In this document: piece by piece, positions 22,732 to 34,313 of the stretch
Numbering within the stretch: position 1 is the first letter of the stretch
How the letters are laid out: each line of letters opens with the position of its first letter
Assembly: GCF_947179515.1 (NCBI RefSeq)
Contig: NC_067480.1
Span: 16,263,877 to 16,327,876 of the forward strand
Source: Apodemus sylvaticus
Lineage: Eukaryota; Chordata; Mammalia; Rodentia; Muridae
DNA: 64,000 nucleotides
Direction of reading: 5' to 3'
Notes under the pieces: generated by a model
What the model was told of the DNA's origin: nothing
The model's database searches: none
The model's input: only the letters and a program-made list of their open reading frames with translations
Translations under genes and position numbers: made by a program

Positions 22732-23035
22732 GTTCTTAGACTTTTGGGAAGGATTAGGAGGTGTGGCCTTGTTGGAGAAGGTATGATCTAGGGGGTGGGC
22801 TTAGAGATTTCAAAAGCCTGTTGTAGACTCAGTGTCTCTCTTTCTGCCTGCTATCTGTGCACTGGAAGTAAAGGCCCCAGAAGTAACCTGCTTGCCTGTG
22901 TCACCATCCTCTCTGCAATGGTGGTAATGAACTAAGCTTCTAAAACCATAAGCAAGATCCTATTGAAATATGTTCCTTTATATGTTGCCGTGGTTATGAC
23001 GTCTCTTAGTAGCAAGAGAACACTAAGACAGGCCC
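22732..23035 (+). repeat. Medium-reiteration rodent repeat (MaLR- or URR1-like)
   Basis: Contains the common rodent wording GGAGGTGTGGCCTTGTTGGA, GGGGGTGGGCTTAGAG, a TAAGCAAGATCC...-ATTGAAATATGTTCCTTTATA polyadenylation-like end and TCTCTTAGTAGCAAGAGAACACTAAGACAGG. I recognise the repeat but cannot decide between a MaLR-type LTR and the URR1 DNA-element family. Confidence 0.6.
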
Positions 23036-23935
23036 ATTCAATGGGAAGGAAATCGTTCCTGGTATTAGAAACCTAGCCAAATTTCTGGGGCTAGTGAGGT
23101 CATGTATCTCAGAGGAGAACCTTCTGCTACAACATTAGTAAATGAGAATTCCTAAATTCATTGTAAAACTGATACAGTACAATATTAGTCTTTCTGTACC
23201 TGACTGTTTTCATTTAACAGACTTTCTTCTTAAACTAAATTAAATGTATGCAAATGGCAAGATTTCATTTCCTTTTGTGGCCGAATATATTTTCTTTGTA
23301 CTTTTTATATATCTTAGTTTCCTTATTGTTTACCTATTGATAATTATCTAAGTTTGTTCCTCATTTGTGTTCCCATTAATAGCACTGCAGTAAAAAAAAG
23401 TTTGGTTGGATAATGTAAAAACTCTAACTTTAGATTTTGGAGGCTGAGAAAATTTGCATTTTCATCAGCAAAAACATAAGAGGTTTTTCTCTTCAGTTCT
23501 TTACTGAAGTTAGTTTTTTGTGTCAACTGAAGCTCTTTTTAAGGGAAATTCTTGGGATAAATTTTTGATACTATAAAGCTTGAATGGATGAGTAGAGAAG
23601 TAGAAGTGTAAAGCCATATGGGCATTCATAAGTATACTTGTTTGGGCATATTCAGTTCAACTTTTTATATAGTTTTGCTTATGCAAGCATAAGAGAACAT
23701 ATCAAGCATTTATTTGTCTCTCCAGTGCCCATGGGTCTAAGTAGACTACAGTGTAAAAAAGACAAGAAGATACATTAATCATATCTGTACAAATTTGTAA
23801 ATGTCACATATATTTTAAAAAAGGAAATAATTTAATTCCTTTCAATGAATATTAAAATATTTATACCTAATTATGCATCCTTGTCTGTTTTAAGATTCCT
23901 CAATAGCATGAACTCTGGTATGAACAAGCTCTTAA
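23036..23935. other. Intergenic sequence, no supported gene
   Basis: AT-rich and unique-looking. No coding signal, RNA gene or repeat recognised. Confidence 0.35.
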
Positions 23936-24300
23936 GAAGTCATTGAGTACTGAGAGTCACTGCGGTGGTTATTTTCTATACTCTTAAAGGGATTGAGATA
24001 CTCCAAGGGCATTAATAATGCGAAATTTGGGCTTGTCTGGGAAGACACTTCCAGGGGTGTTTATTTGGAGAGGGAAGAGCAGCCCTGAATGTTGGCAGGA
24101 TCATCCCACAGCTGAGTGCCCAGAAAGAATAAAAGGGGGGAAAGGAGGAAGTAGGCTGAGAACTACAATTTTGCTCACTCTGGTTTCTTGTCTGACTGGT
24201 GGATCAAGTCACCCCTGCAGTGGTACCTTCCCTCCATGGTGCATTCCATTTTCTCTAACCCTGAGCCTAAGGTAAACCTTCTGCTGTTAGGAATGCTGGG
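23936..24300 (+). repeat. Probable medium-reiteration rodent repeat fragment
   Basis: The order of blocks resembles a widespread rodent repeat of about 350 bp that usually ends in an AATAAA-containing tail: a GAGCAGCCCTGAATGTTGGC-like segment, CCAGAAAGAATAAAAGG, GAGAACTACAATTTTGCTC and CAGTGGTACCTTCCCTCCATG. The assignment is by memory and uncertain. The 85-codon frame at 24018-24275 is not supported as a gene. Confidence 0.4.
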
Positions 24301-26525
24301 GGTCAGTTTGCTCCGTACTGACTAGATTTTGGTCCCATTGGTGTGAAAGTAAGTAGAGCAGTCAGGTATAAGAACTTTAGATAAATTTTCTTAGGAAATC
24401 TAATTAGTATGTCTAAAATGACTCAATAGATGGAACAATAATGGTTGATGTACTTTGATTTGCTATGTAACAACTATTAATAAAATGTGATGATCTGGTT
24501 ATAATTCCATAGTCTTCCCAAAATGTAGTTACTATGCTTATTGATAAAGTATACTAAGGTTGGACTAAGATGAATCCTGCCTTAGGACAATATGGGAAAT
24601 ATCTCAACAGCTGTAAGTACACTGAAGTGAAACCATGAGTGAGATTGTTCTTATGTGAAGACTGACTCTCCTAGTGATTGGCAAACTATAACCATTCTCT
24701 GGGATATTCTCTATTTTAAGGCACAAGAGTTCTTTTTCAATCAGTTTCATTCATAAAGCTCTAGCTGATTTAAGAAACACATCACTCACCTATCCACCTA
24801 GAATGGTAATTTTCTATTGCATTAGGAAATAACTTTTAGTTTGTTTTTCATGGTTCTTCATTTTTCCCAAACTTTAAATTGTTCTCTTAATTTTAATTGA
24901 TAGTTATCACATCTTCTTCTTAATGAAGAGAATTATTTCATCATTTTTTCAGCAATCTCCAATTTGAAATTATGTGTTAGCCAGAATATAATTGCGAATT
25001 TTAATTTACAGTAATCATTTTCATTCTAGTGAAAAGAGAAATATTTTATCATTTCTTTCACTAATCTGTAACCTACAATTATATGTCATCCAGAATGTAA
25101 TTGCTTCTCAAATGAGGTAACATATTTCTTTTCCTTAAGAATCTGTTGATTTTCTTTCTGCTGTAACTGCAGAAGTGTGTAAGTAGAGATGCACAGAATT
25201 TTCATTGCATCAGTTGTACATAGACTTGATAGGTCATGTCAGCAGCCTCACTAAGATAGCCAATCGATCAGCATCCTCCTGCTGGTCCTGTGACTCTGGC
25301 ACAAAACATTTTAGGTAGTGTTGAGGTCAATTTAGCACATAGACATTGTCTACTCTCCATAACAGTGAAGAGAAAACATCTCACAATTTATAATTACTTA
25401 AGTAACAAATTGATATTTAATAACTACAAAATATTGTGCTAAGCCAACCTAAATTCTCTACAAACTTACAAAATTTTTATTGATTTAGAAAGAAGAACCA
25501 GGGTATAAGCTGGAATTTGATGAAAATTTCCTTAATAATAAACCAATAATCATGCTGAGTGTCTCTCAGAAACCCTGACATATTTGGGATATTTCTGTTC
25601 TCAGAAATGACTACCATCAGTAAAGAAAAACAGTACAGAACAAACAAACAACATACAATCAACTGTGATAGAAAATGGGACAGTACAAAACTGTGAGAGA
25701 ATGTCATAAAATCATGAAAAGTTATAATACACACACAAGTCTTTGATAATATAACAGTTATTTTAAGCATAATGAAAGATATTTATATTTCAGGATCGTT
25801 ATGGACTGTAGAGTTTCATGATATTTAACAGATGTTATAGAAAGGTTTGGACTAAGTCTCTTCTCTGTTCTATGACATACTTAGAAATCGTACTTAGTAA
25901 GTTTCTTTATGTTTATCTGTTCCAGTGATAAAGCTAGAACATGGCACCTGAAATTCTTGTAAGGGCCTGAGTTGGTCATCTCATCTACCCAAATGATTTA
26001 GGACATTCTGCAAGGACCTGGGTTAATTGCCTCACCTATTCAGAAGATGCAGGAGATTCCATTTCACTCTTGACAGAAACCTGCCCCTGATCCTCATGAA
26101 GACCCCCCATACTGGGACCAATATCTCATCTTCCTCATTGGTTACTCCTTCCTCCTGACCTCAGAGACTATCCACCTGTCTTAGGCCCCTGTCTTAGGCA
26201 CCTGTCTTAGGCCCCTGGAAGTGACAAATAAGTGGAGGGGACCGCATGAGTCCCTTGTTATGGTATACCACTTCCAGACAGTATGCAGCAAACTGACTTT
26301 GCAGCATTCCAGATTCTGAAGGAAGGCACAGAACACAACACTGTTTTATGCACATGAACATTTCTGAGAAAACAGAAGATCATCCCAATGGGGACATACA
26401 TACCTTAGCAATACAATTTCCCATAATAGATTGTCCCAAGTCTTATATGACCAAAAATAAAATAATACTGTGGACAACATACTTATTTGTTATCTCAAGA
26501 AATAAAGCTAAAATTGCATAATGTT
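24301..26525. other. AT-rich intergenic sequence with two small tandem duplications
   Basis: No supported gene. A diverged 109-bp tandem duplication covers about 24880-25110 (CCAGAATATAATTGC at 24981 and CCAGAATGTAATTGC at 25090). A 13-bp unit (CCTGTCTTAGGCC-like) repeats three times at about 26172-26217, inside a slightly GC-richer block (25930-26330) that could be part of an old LTR but is not recognised. Confidence 0.4.
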
Positions 26526-26527
26526 TT

Positions 26528-26815
26528 GGAGATGGCTCAGTAATAAAGTGCTTGCCATCCAAATATGGGGATGAAAGTTCAGATCCCAAGTTCCCATCAA
26601 AAGAAAATAAGAAGGCTAGAAATGAGAGAATATACACAAAGTCATGGGATGCTATGGCAAAGACAGGAAGATACTTGGGGATGACTGCAAATCAGTCTAG
26701 CCACATTACTGAGGTTCAGGTACAGTGAAAGTTCCTGTTTCAAAAACTAATTTGGCCTCCCTGTGCACATGTACACATATGTATATGTACAGGCACACAT
26801 GAATATGTACAGACA
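26528..26815 (+). repeat. B4-type SINE (degenerate)
   Basis: Has a tRNA-like head (GGAGATGGCTCAGTAATAAAGTGCTTGCC), a middle portion (GGTTCAGGTACAGTGAAAG...GTTTCAAAAACTAA) matching the B1-related part of B4, and a TG/CA-rich tail with CACATGTACACATATG. Confidence 0.65.
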
Positions 26816-27922
26816 AAACTACCTTTGTATAGATATAATTGCATTTGACATATGAAGGTCGTTATAAACAAAATGATTGATAAAATTAAATTGCTAATAT
26901 AAAGATACAATAATTCAGCTTAAAGACACTGTGGATCTAGAAATGGATTAGAAAAGCTACTCCTTTATAAAGGAGTTTCAGAATTCATATCCACAGATAC
27001 TGTGTTACCACTTCCCTAAGTAATTGTAGGATGTTTGCACAAATATGCTTTCCTCTCAGGAGTAAAATGTTTACACATTGTTAGTTCTTTTTTTTTTTTC
27101 TTGCTAGCTTTTTAATGATAAGGACAGCTACATAGAATGTAAACAAAATTGCTTTCATGGATAAAGCTAAAGTTGAATATTTGAATATCTTAATAACCAT
27201 TTTCTTAGAATAAATTTTATAAGCAAAATTACTTCCTCAAAAGTTTGATTCCCTTTAAAGCTGTGAAAACAAATAGCTAAAGCATGTTCCTAGAAATTGT
27301 AGTGATTTTACGTTTCTTCTGAGTTGTACAGACAGCTGTTTCTGTAGACAATGGTGGACATTTTGGGCACATTCACTTGAATTTAGACAAAACGTTAAAA
27401 AGATAAGCAATGAATTATTTAAAAAGAGATAAAATAAATTTTACCATTGAAAGTAATAGACTGCACCTTAGGAAAAGGGAGGTGTTGAAGGGCATGTGAT
27501 GCCTTCAGAAAAGACGCCGCAGGGAAAAGTCACACACCACAGACTACTGCTGCATTGATTCTGCATGGAAAGAGCAGTAACCCATGCTTTCCCCTTTGTT
27601 TGCATGGGAGTCCTTGATGTAAGCTGCTGCAAATTAGACAACGGTGAAGAAATTAAAGATGAGCTGTTTGCTTTCAAGCTGTGGAAATGTAGCTTTTGTA
27701 GTGGTCATTGTCTGCTTCTGTAGACACGAAGCAGGACTGGAGTCACACATATGGTGTGTTATGGCAAAGACGACAGTCATGTCTGTGCATTTAGTACATA
27801 TGTGCATTTTGTGCAGGGCACATCACTTTTATGCTGGCTTGGTCTTTGCTTTAATTATTCACACCTCAGGGTTGAAGAGTAAGAATGCATTTGATTTGAT
27901 TTGAAATCAATGGAGTCACCCT
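26816..27922. other. Intergenic sequence flanking L1 copy A
   Basis: AT-rich to 27460, then a more balanced, CpG-containing stretch (27470-27900) with no recognised repeat or gene. The open frame at 27644-27904 has no known domain. Confidence 0.35.
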
Positions 27923-27936
27923 ACTTTCTGACTTCT
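27923..27936. repeat. Target-site duplication of L1 copy A, 3' side
   Basis: ACTTTCTGACTTCT, directly next to the element's poly(T) (reverse-strand poly(A)). The identical 14-mer is at 34300-34313. Confidence 0.9.
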
Positions 27937-27956
27937 TTTTTTTTTATTTTTTTTTC

Positions 27957-28193
27957 GATATATTTTTTATTTACATTTCAAATGATTTCCCCTTTTCTAG
28001 CCCCCCACTCCCCGAAAATCCCGTAAGTCCCCTTCTCTCCCCCTGTCCTCCCACCCACCCCTTCCCACTTACCCGTTCTGGTTTTGCCGAATACTGCTTC
28101 ACTGAGTCTTTCCAGAACAAGGGGCCACTCCTCCTTTCTTCTTGTACCTCATTTGATGTGTGGATTATGTTTTGGGTATTCCAATTTCCTAGG
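27957..28193 (-). other. Compact L1 3' UTR (copy A)
   Basis: Only about 240 nt separates the ORF2 stop from the A-rich tail. The sense strand is G-rich (runs such as GGGAAGGGGTGGGTGGGAGG), consistent with potential G-quadruplex formation, a known feature of mammalian L1 3' UTRs. Copies B, E, G and J have the same compact layout. Elements M and T carry a longer, different 3' UTR. Confidence 0.8.
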
Positions 28194-31100
28194 TTAATAT
28201 CCACTTATTAGTGAGTGCATACCATGATTCACCTTTTGAGTCTGGGTTACCTTACTTAGTATGATGTTCTCTAGCTCCATCCATTTGCCTAAGAATTTCA
28301 TGAATTCATTGTTTCTAATGGCTGAATTGTACTCCACTGTGTAGATATACCACATTTTTTGCATCCACTCTTCTGTTGAGGGATACCTGGGTTCTTTCCA
28401 GCATCTGGCAATTATAAATAGGGCTGCTATGAACATAGTAGAGCATGTATCCTTATTACATGGTGGGGAATCCTCTGGGTATATGCCCAGGAGTGGTATA
28501 GCAGGATCTTCTGGAAGTGAGGTGCCCAGTTTTCGGAGGAACCGCCAGACTGATTTCCAGAGTGGTTGTACCAATTTGCAACCCCACCAGCAATGGAGGA
28601 GTGTTCCTCTTTCTCCACACCCTCTCCAACACCTGCTGTCTCCTGAATTTTTAATCTTAGCCATTCTGACTGGTGTAAGATGAAATCTTAGGGTTGTTTT
28701 GATTTGCATTTCCCTAATGACTAATGAAGTTGAGCATTTTTTAAGATGCTTCTCTGCCATCCAAAGTTCTTCAGGTGAGAATTCTTTGTTTAATTCTGTA
28801 CCCCATTTTTTAATAGGGTTGTTCGGTTTTCTGGAGTCTAACTTCTTGAGTTCTTTATATATATTGGATATTAGCCCTCTATCTGATGTAGGATTGGTGA
28901 AGATCTTTTCCCAATTTGTTGGTTGCCGATCTGTCCTCTTGATGGTGTCCTTTGCCTTACAGAAACTCTATAACCTTATGAGGTCCCATTTGTCAATTCT
29001 TGCTCTTAGAGCATACGCTATTGGTGTTCTGTTCAGAAACTTTCTCCCTGTACGGATGTCCTCAAGGGTCTTCCCCAGTTTCTTTTCTATTAGCTTCAGA
29101 GTGTCTGGCTTTATGTGGAGGTCCTTGATCCATTTGGATTTGAGCTTAGTACAAGGAGACAAGGATGGATCAATTCGCATTCTTCTGCATGCTGACCTCC
29201 AGTTGAACCAGCACCATTTGTTGAAAAGGCTATCTTTTTTCCATTGGATGTTTTCAGCCTCTTTGTCGAGGATCAAGTGGCCATAGGTGTGTGGGTTCAT
29301 TTCTGGATCTTCAATCCTGTTCCATTGATCCTCCTGTCTGTCACTGTACCAATACCATGCAGTTTTTAACACTATTGCTCTGTAGTATTGCTTGAGGTCA
29401 GGGATACTGATTCCCCCAGATTTTCTTTTGTTGCTGAGAATAGTTTTAGCTATCCTGGGTTTTTTGTTGTTCCAGATGAATTTGATAATTGCTCTTTCTA
29501 ACTCTGTGAAGAATTGAGTTGGGATTTTGATGGGTATTGCATTGAATCTGTATATTGCTTTAGGCAAAATGGCCATTTTAACTATATTGATTCTACCGAT
29601 CCATGAGCATGGGAGGTTTTCCCATTTTTTGAGGTCTTCTTCCATTTCCTTCTTCAGAGTCTTGAAGTTCTTGTCGAACAGATCTTTCACATGTTTGGTA
29701 AGAGTCACCCCAAGATACTTTATCCTGTTTGAGGCTATTGTGAAGGGGGTCATTTCCCTAATTTCTTTCTCAGCCTGCTTATCCTTTGAGTATAGGAAGG
29801 CCACTGATTTGCTTGAGTTGATTTTATAACCTGCGACTTTGCTGAAGTTGTTTATCAGCTGTAGGAGCTCTCTAGTGGAGTTCTTTGGGCCACTTAGGTA
29901 GACGATCATGTCGTCTGCAAATAATGATAGTTTGACTTCTTCCTTTCCAATTTGTATCCCTTTGACCTCCTTATGTTGTCGAATTACCTGAGCTAGTACC
30001 TCAAGTACAATATTGAAAAGATAAGGAGAAAGGGGGCAGCCTTGTCTGGTCCCTGATTTCAGTGGGATTGCTTCAAGTTTCTCTCCATTTAGTTTGATGC
30101 TGGCTACCGGTTTGCTGTATATTGCTTTTACTATGTTTAGGTATGGGCCTTGAATTCCTGTTCTCTCCAAGACTTTAAGCATGAAAGGATGCTGAATTTT
30201 GTCAAATGCCTTTTCAGCATCCAATGAAATGACCATGTGGTTTTGTTCTTTGAGTTTGTTTATGTAGTGGATTGTATTGATGGATTTCCGTATATTGAAC
30301 CAACCCTGCATTCCTGGGATAAAGCCTACTTGATCATGGTGGATGATCATTTTGATGTGTTCTTGGATTCGGTTGGCAAGAATTTTATTGAGTATTTTTG
30401 CATCGATGTTCATAAGGGAAATTGGTCTGAAGTTCTCTTTCTTTGTTGGATCTTTTTGTGGCTTTGGTATCAGCGTAATTGTGGCTTCGTAGAAGGAATT
30501 GGGTAGTGTTCCTTCTGTTTCTGTTTTGTGGAATAGTTTGAAGAGTATTGGTGTTAACTCTTCTTTGAAGGTCTGGTAGAATTCTGCACCGAAGCCATCT
30601 GGTCCTGTGCTTTTTTTGGTTGGAAGACTTTCTATGACTCCTTATATTTCTTTACGCATTATGGGACTGTTTAGATGGTCTAGTTGGTCCTGATTTAATT
30701 TTGGTATTTGGTATCTGTCAAGGAAATTGTCCATTTCCTCCAGATTCTCCTGTTGTGTTGAGTACAGGCTCTTGTAGTAGGATCTGATGATTTTTTGGAT
30801 TTCCTCAATTTCCGTTGTTATATCTCCCTTTTCATTTCTAAGTTTGTTAATTTGGATACTTTCTCTGTGTCCTTTGGTCAGTCTGGCTAAGGGTTTATCT
30901 ATCTTGTTGATTTTCTCAAAGAACCAGCTCCTGGTTTTGTTGATTTTTTGTATGGTTCTCTTTGTTTCTACTTGATTGATTTCGGCCCTGAGTTTGATGA
31001 TTTCCTGCCTTCTACTCCTCCTGGGTGAAATAGCTTCGTTTTGTTCTAGGGCTTTCAGGTGTGTCATTAAGCTGGTAATGTATGCTCTCTCCATTTTCTT

Positions 31101-32015
31101 TTTGGAGGCACTCAGGGCTATGAGTTTTCCTCTTAGCACTGCTTTCATTGTGTCCCATAGATTTGGGTATGTTGTGTTTTCATTTTCATTATGTTCTAAA
31201 AAGTCTTTAATTTCTTTCTTTATTTCTTCTTTGACCAAGGTATCATTGAGTAGACTATTGTTCAGTTTCCACGTGTATGTGGGTTTTCTGTAGTTTCTGT
31301 TGCTATTGAAGACCACTTATACTCCATAGTGATCAGATAGGAGGCATGGGATTAATTCTATCTTCTTATATTTGTTGAGGTCTGTCTTGTGACCAATTAT
31401 ATGGTCGATTTTGGAGAAGGTACCATGAGGTGCTGAGAAAAAGGTATATTCTTTTGTTTTAGGATAGAATGTTCTATATATATCTGTTAAATCTAATTGG
31501 TCCAAAGCTTCAATTAGTTTCATTGTGTCCCTGTTTAGTTTCTGTTTTCCTGATCGGTCCATTGAGGAAAGTGCAGTGTTGAAGTCACCCACAATTGTGT
31601 TAGGTGCAATGTATGCTTTTAGTTTTAATAAAGTTTCTTTTACGAAAGAGGGTACCCTTGCATTTGGGGCATAGATGTTCAGGATTGACAGTTCTTCTTT
31701 TTGTATTTTTCCTTTGACCAGCAAGAAGTGTCCCTCAGGGTCCCTTTTGATGACTTTGGGTTGAAAGTCAATTTTATCTGATATTAAAATGGCTACTCCA
31801 GCTTGTTTCCTGAGACCATTTGCTTGTAAAATTGTCTTCCAGCCTTTTACTCTAAGGTAGTGTTTGTCTTTGACCCTGAGGTGTGTTTCCTGTAAGCAGC
31901 AAAATATAGGGTCCTGTTTACATATCCAGTCAGTTAGTCTGTGTCTTTTTATTGGGGCATTAAGTCCATTGATGTTAAGAGATATTAAGGAATAGTGATT
32001 GTTACTTCCTATCAT
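28194..32015 (-). pseudogene. L1 ORF2 (copy A): endonuclease-reverse transcriptase with three stop codons
   Basis: 1,273 codons in a single frame, near the usual ~1,280 of rodent ORF2p. The start is MIGSNNHYSLISLNING. Endonuclease blocks in order: LNINGLN, QETHL, YAPN, GDFN and SDH. One isoleucine is missing before VGDFN compared with copies C and D. RT blocks: SLDAEKAFDK, GTRQGCPLSPYLF and the active-site FADD (29910-29921). The C-terminal CWRGCGERGTLLHCWWGC cysteine/histidine motif is intact. In-frame stops are at 31314-31316 (after SDHYGV), 30639-30641 (after IMRKEI) and 28965-28967 (after DLIRL). No frameshift was found. ORF2p normally nicks DNA and reverse-transcribes L1 RNA at the nick; this copy cannot make a full product. 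Confidence 0.93.
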
Positions 32016-32130
32016 TTTTGACGTTATTTTTTAAATTTGAATGCTTATCTTCTTTTGGGATTGATGAAAGGTTACTATCTTGCTTTTTCCAGGGTGAAGT
32101 TTCCCTCCTTGTATTGCTGTTGTCCTCCTG

Positions 32131-33279
32131 TTATCTTTTTAGGGCCGGGTTTGTGGATAGATATTGGGTAAACTTGGTTTTGTCATGAAATATCTTAGTT
32201 TCTCCATCTATGGTGATTGAGAGTTTTGCTGGATATAGTAGTCTTGGTTGGCATTTGTGTTCTCTTAGAGTCTGCATGAGATCTGCCCAGGACCTTCTAG
32301 CCTTCATAGTCTCAGGTGAAAAGTCTGCTGTGATTCTGATAGGTCTTCCTTTATATGTTACTTGGCCTTTTTCTCTTACTGCCTTTAGTATTCTTTCTTT
32401 GTTTAGAACATTTGGTGTTTTGATTATTATGTGACTGGAAGTATTTCTGTTCTCGTCCAGTCTGTTTGGAGTTCTGTAGGCTTCTTGTATATTCATGGGC
32501 ATCTCTCTCTTTAGGTTAGGGAAGTTTTCTTCCATAATTTTATTGAAGATATTTGCTGGCCCTTTAAGTTGTAAATCTTCACTCTCATCTATGCCTATAA
32601 TCCTTAGGTTTGGTCTTCTCATTGTGTCCTGGATTTCCTGGATATTTTGGGTTACAAGCTTTTTGCATTTTGCATTTTCTTTAACTGTTGAGTCCATGGT
32701 TTCTATGGAATCTTCAGCATCTGAGATTCTTTCTTCTATCTCTTGTATTCTGTTGTTGATATTTGCATCTCTGTCCCCTGATTTCTTCCCAAGGCTTTCT
32801 ATCTCCAAAGTTGTCTCCCTTTGAGTTTTCTTAGTTGTTTCTACTTCTGATTTTAGATCCTGGATGGTTTTGCTTAGCTCCTTCACTTGCATGTTTGTGT
32901 TTTCCTGGAATTCTTTACGAGATTTTTGTGTTTCCTTTTTCATGACCTCAGCCTGTTGACCAAAGTTCTCCTGCATTTCTTTAAGTGTTTTTTGCGTTTC
33001 CTCCTTGTTGGCTCTTGTATTCTCCTGGATTTCTTTCAATGATTTTTGTGTTTCCCTTGCAAGGGCTTCTAACTTTTGATCCATTTTCTCCTGAATTTCT
33101 TTAAGTATGTCCTTCATGTGTTCCTCTACCAGCATCATGACCAGTGATTTTAAATCCAAATCTTGTTTTACTGGTGTGATGGGGTATCCAGGACATGTTG
33201 GTAGAGGAGAATTGGGTTCAGATGTTGCCATATTGCCTTGATTTCTGTTAGTGACGTTCCTGCGTTTGCCTTTTGCCAT
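32131..33279 (-). CDS. L1 ORF1p, intact (copy A)
   Basis: 382 residues from an ATG (MAKGKRRNVTNRN) to a normal stop. ORF1p is the trimeric RNA-binding chaperone that packages L1 RNA in the cytoplasm. Residues ~1-45 are a basic, low-complexity N-terminus. ~45-205 is a coiled coil rich in repeated KEIQEN/KELQEN-type heptads. ~215-315 is the RNA-recognition domain (RRPNLRIIGI..., FPNLKREMPMNIQEAYRTPNR). ~315-382 is the C-terminal domain (PRLLYPAKLSITIDGETK). It ends ALKR. Copy C continues past this point (IIGGQHQYKEGNF...), so the last ~20 residues appear to be cut by a premature stop here. ORF2 follows after a 115-bp gap. Whether it is transcribed is unknown; the 5' UTR is partly truncated. Confidence 0.85.
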   Translation of the reverse strand: MAKGKRRNVTNRNQGNMATSEPNSPLPTCPGYPITPVKQDLDLKSLVMMLVEEHMKDILKEIQEKMDQKLEALARETQKSLKEIQENTRANKEETQKTLKEMQENFGQQAEVMKKETQKSRKEFQENTNMQVKELSKTIQDLKSEVETTKKTQRETTLEIESLGKKSGDRDANINNRIQEIEERISDAEDSIETMDSTVKENAKCKKLVTQNIQEIQDTMRRPNLRIIGIDESEDLQLKGPANIFNKIMEENFPNLKREMPMNIQEAYRTPNRLDENRNTSSHIIIKTPNVLNKERILKAVREKGQVTYKGRPIRITADFSPETMKARRSWADLMQTLREHKCQPRLLYPAKLSITIDGETKIFHDKTKFTQYLSTNPALKR

Positions 33280-34299
33280 CTAGTTCTCACTGGTGTTAGT
33301 TTGTCTTGTCAGTGCTGGACTCACCAGTGTAAGCTGCCCCTTCCCAGTTGGCCTCTGGTGCACAGCTTACTTCCTGCACTGCTTGTAGACAGGGTGCTGC
33401 TGCCCAGGCTGTTCAGATCCCAAAGCAGGCACCCGAAGGTTCCCGCTGGGGCCCGCTGGATTCACTGGAGCACACTGACTTCTCCCAGCTGGCCTCCCGG
33501 AAGCCCAGCTAGCCACTTGCAGGACTTGGAGATGTGGTGCTGCCGCCCAGGCTGCTCTGGATCCGGAAGCGGAGGGAGTAGAGCTGAGGGCTTCTGCCTG
33601 AGGCCTTGCCCCAGATTGTGTCTGTGGACCAGATGGAGCCTGTGTGCACCCCCAGGGAGTGCCGACGGTGTATGCTGCTGTGATCTCCCCTGTGTTCCGC
33701 TCACTCCGCTGGGCAGCCGATCCGCCAACCGGGCTGTCGCACACAAGGTTAGCCTGGCCGCCCAGTCCCTGAGTCCAGGCAAAAGCCTGGGAGGCCAAGG
33801 TCTGAGCAAAGTTCCCCTAGGTCTATGACTGTTAATTGGGTCTGCCAGGTGACTAGGATGGCGGGCGTGCGCGCCCGCGCTCCCTGAAAGCGCCGGGAGA
33901 GTCTGCTGTGCTAACAATCCCCTGGGCGGGTTGACTCACAGATGGCCCACCAAGCTGCCCAGTCCTTGGGGTCAGTCCTGTGCCTTTTGGGGCCTAGACC
34001 CTCGCTTTGTTAGCCTCAGGCTATGCCTGTTACAGGTCTGCCCACCAGAGCTCTCTGTCGTCCTGCAGGCAAAATGGCGGCGGTGCGCGCGCAGGCCTGG
34101 GCAAAAAACCCCCTGGCTGGGTTGGCACCCCAATGGCCCCCCGACCTGCCCAGGGCCTGGGTGCAGGCCAACGCCCGTCGGGCTCAGACCACCGCGGTGT
34201 TGGCCTCGGATTATGTTTGTGTACCTCAGTCTGTCCGATCCCCGGAGTCCGGAACCAAGATGGATGCACCTCTCCTGACTGGTGGGAGGCTGAGTTCTC
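33280..34299 (-). promoter_or_regulatory. L1 copy A 5' UTR, partly truncated
   Basis: GC- and CpG-rich leader, non-monomeric, homologous to 1295-2287 of copy B. It begins inside the leader, at the block matching B position ~1255, so the most upstream ~200 bp are absent. Open frames on both strands (up to 196 codons) are by-products of composition. Confidence 0.8.
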
Positions 34300-34313
34300 A
34301 CTTTCTGACTTCT
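34300..34313. repeat. Target-site duplication of L1 copy A, 5' side
   Basis: ACTTTCTGACTTCT, identical to 27923-27936. Confidence 0.9.

Larger units (their letters stand above)
27937..34299 (-). mobile_element. L1 copy A: near-full-length young L1 with perfect 14-bp TSD
   Basis: Reverse-strand order: 5' UTR (34299-33280, lacking roughly the first 200 bp seen in copy B), intact ORF1 (33279-32131), ORF2 (32015-28194) in one frame with three stops, ~240-nt 3' UTR, then an A-rich tail at 27937-27956. The flanking ACTTTCTGACTTCT repeats are identical, the signature of target-primed reverse transcription. The single continuous reading frame of ORF2 and the unbroken ORF1 make this the youngest-looking copy in the window. 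It can serve as the local reference for copies B, C, D and J. Confidence 0.95.

Noticed and set aside
28429..32824. Antisense open frames across L1 copy A (up to 195 codons)
   Set aside because: They are shadows of ORF1 and ORF2 on the opposite strand. The sense strand carries the recognised L1 domains.
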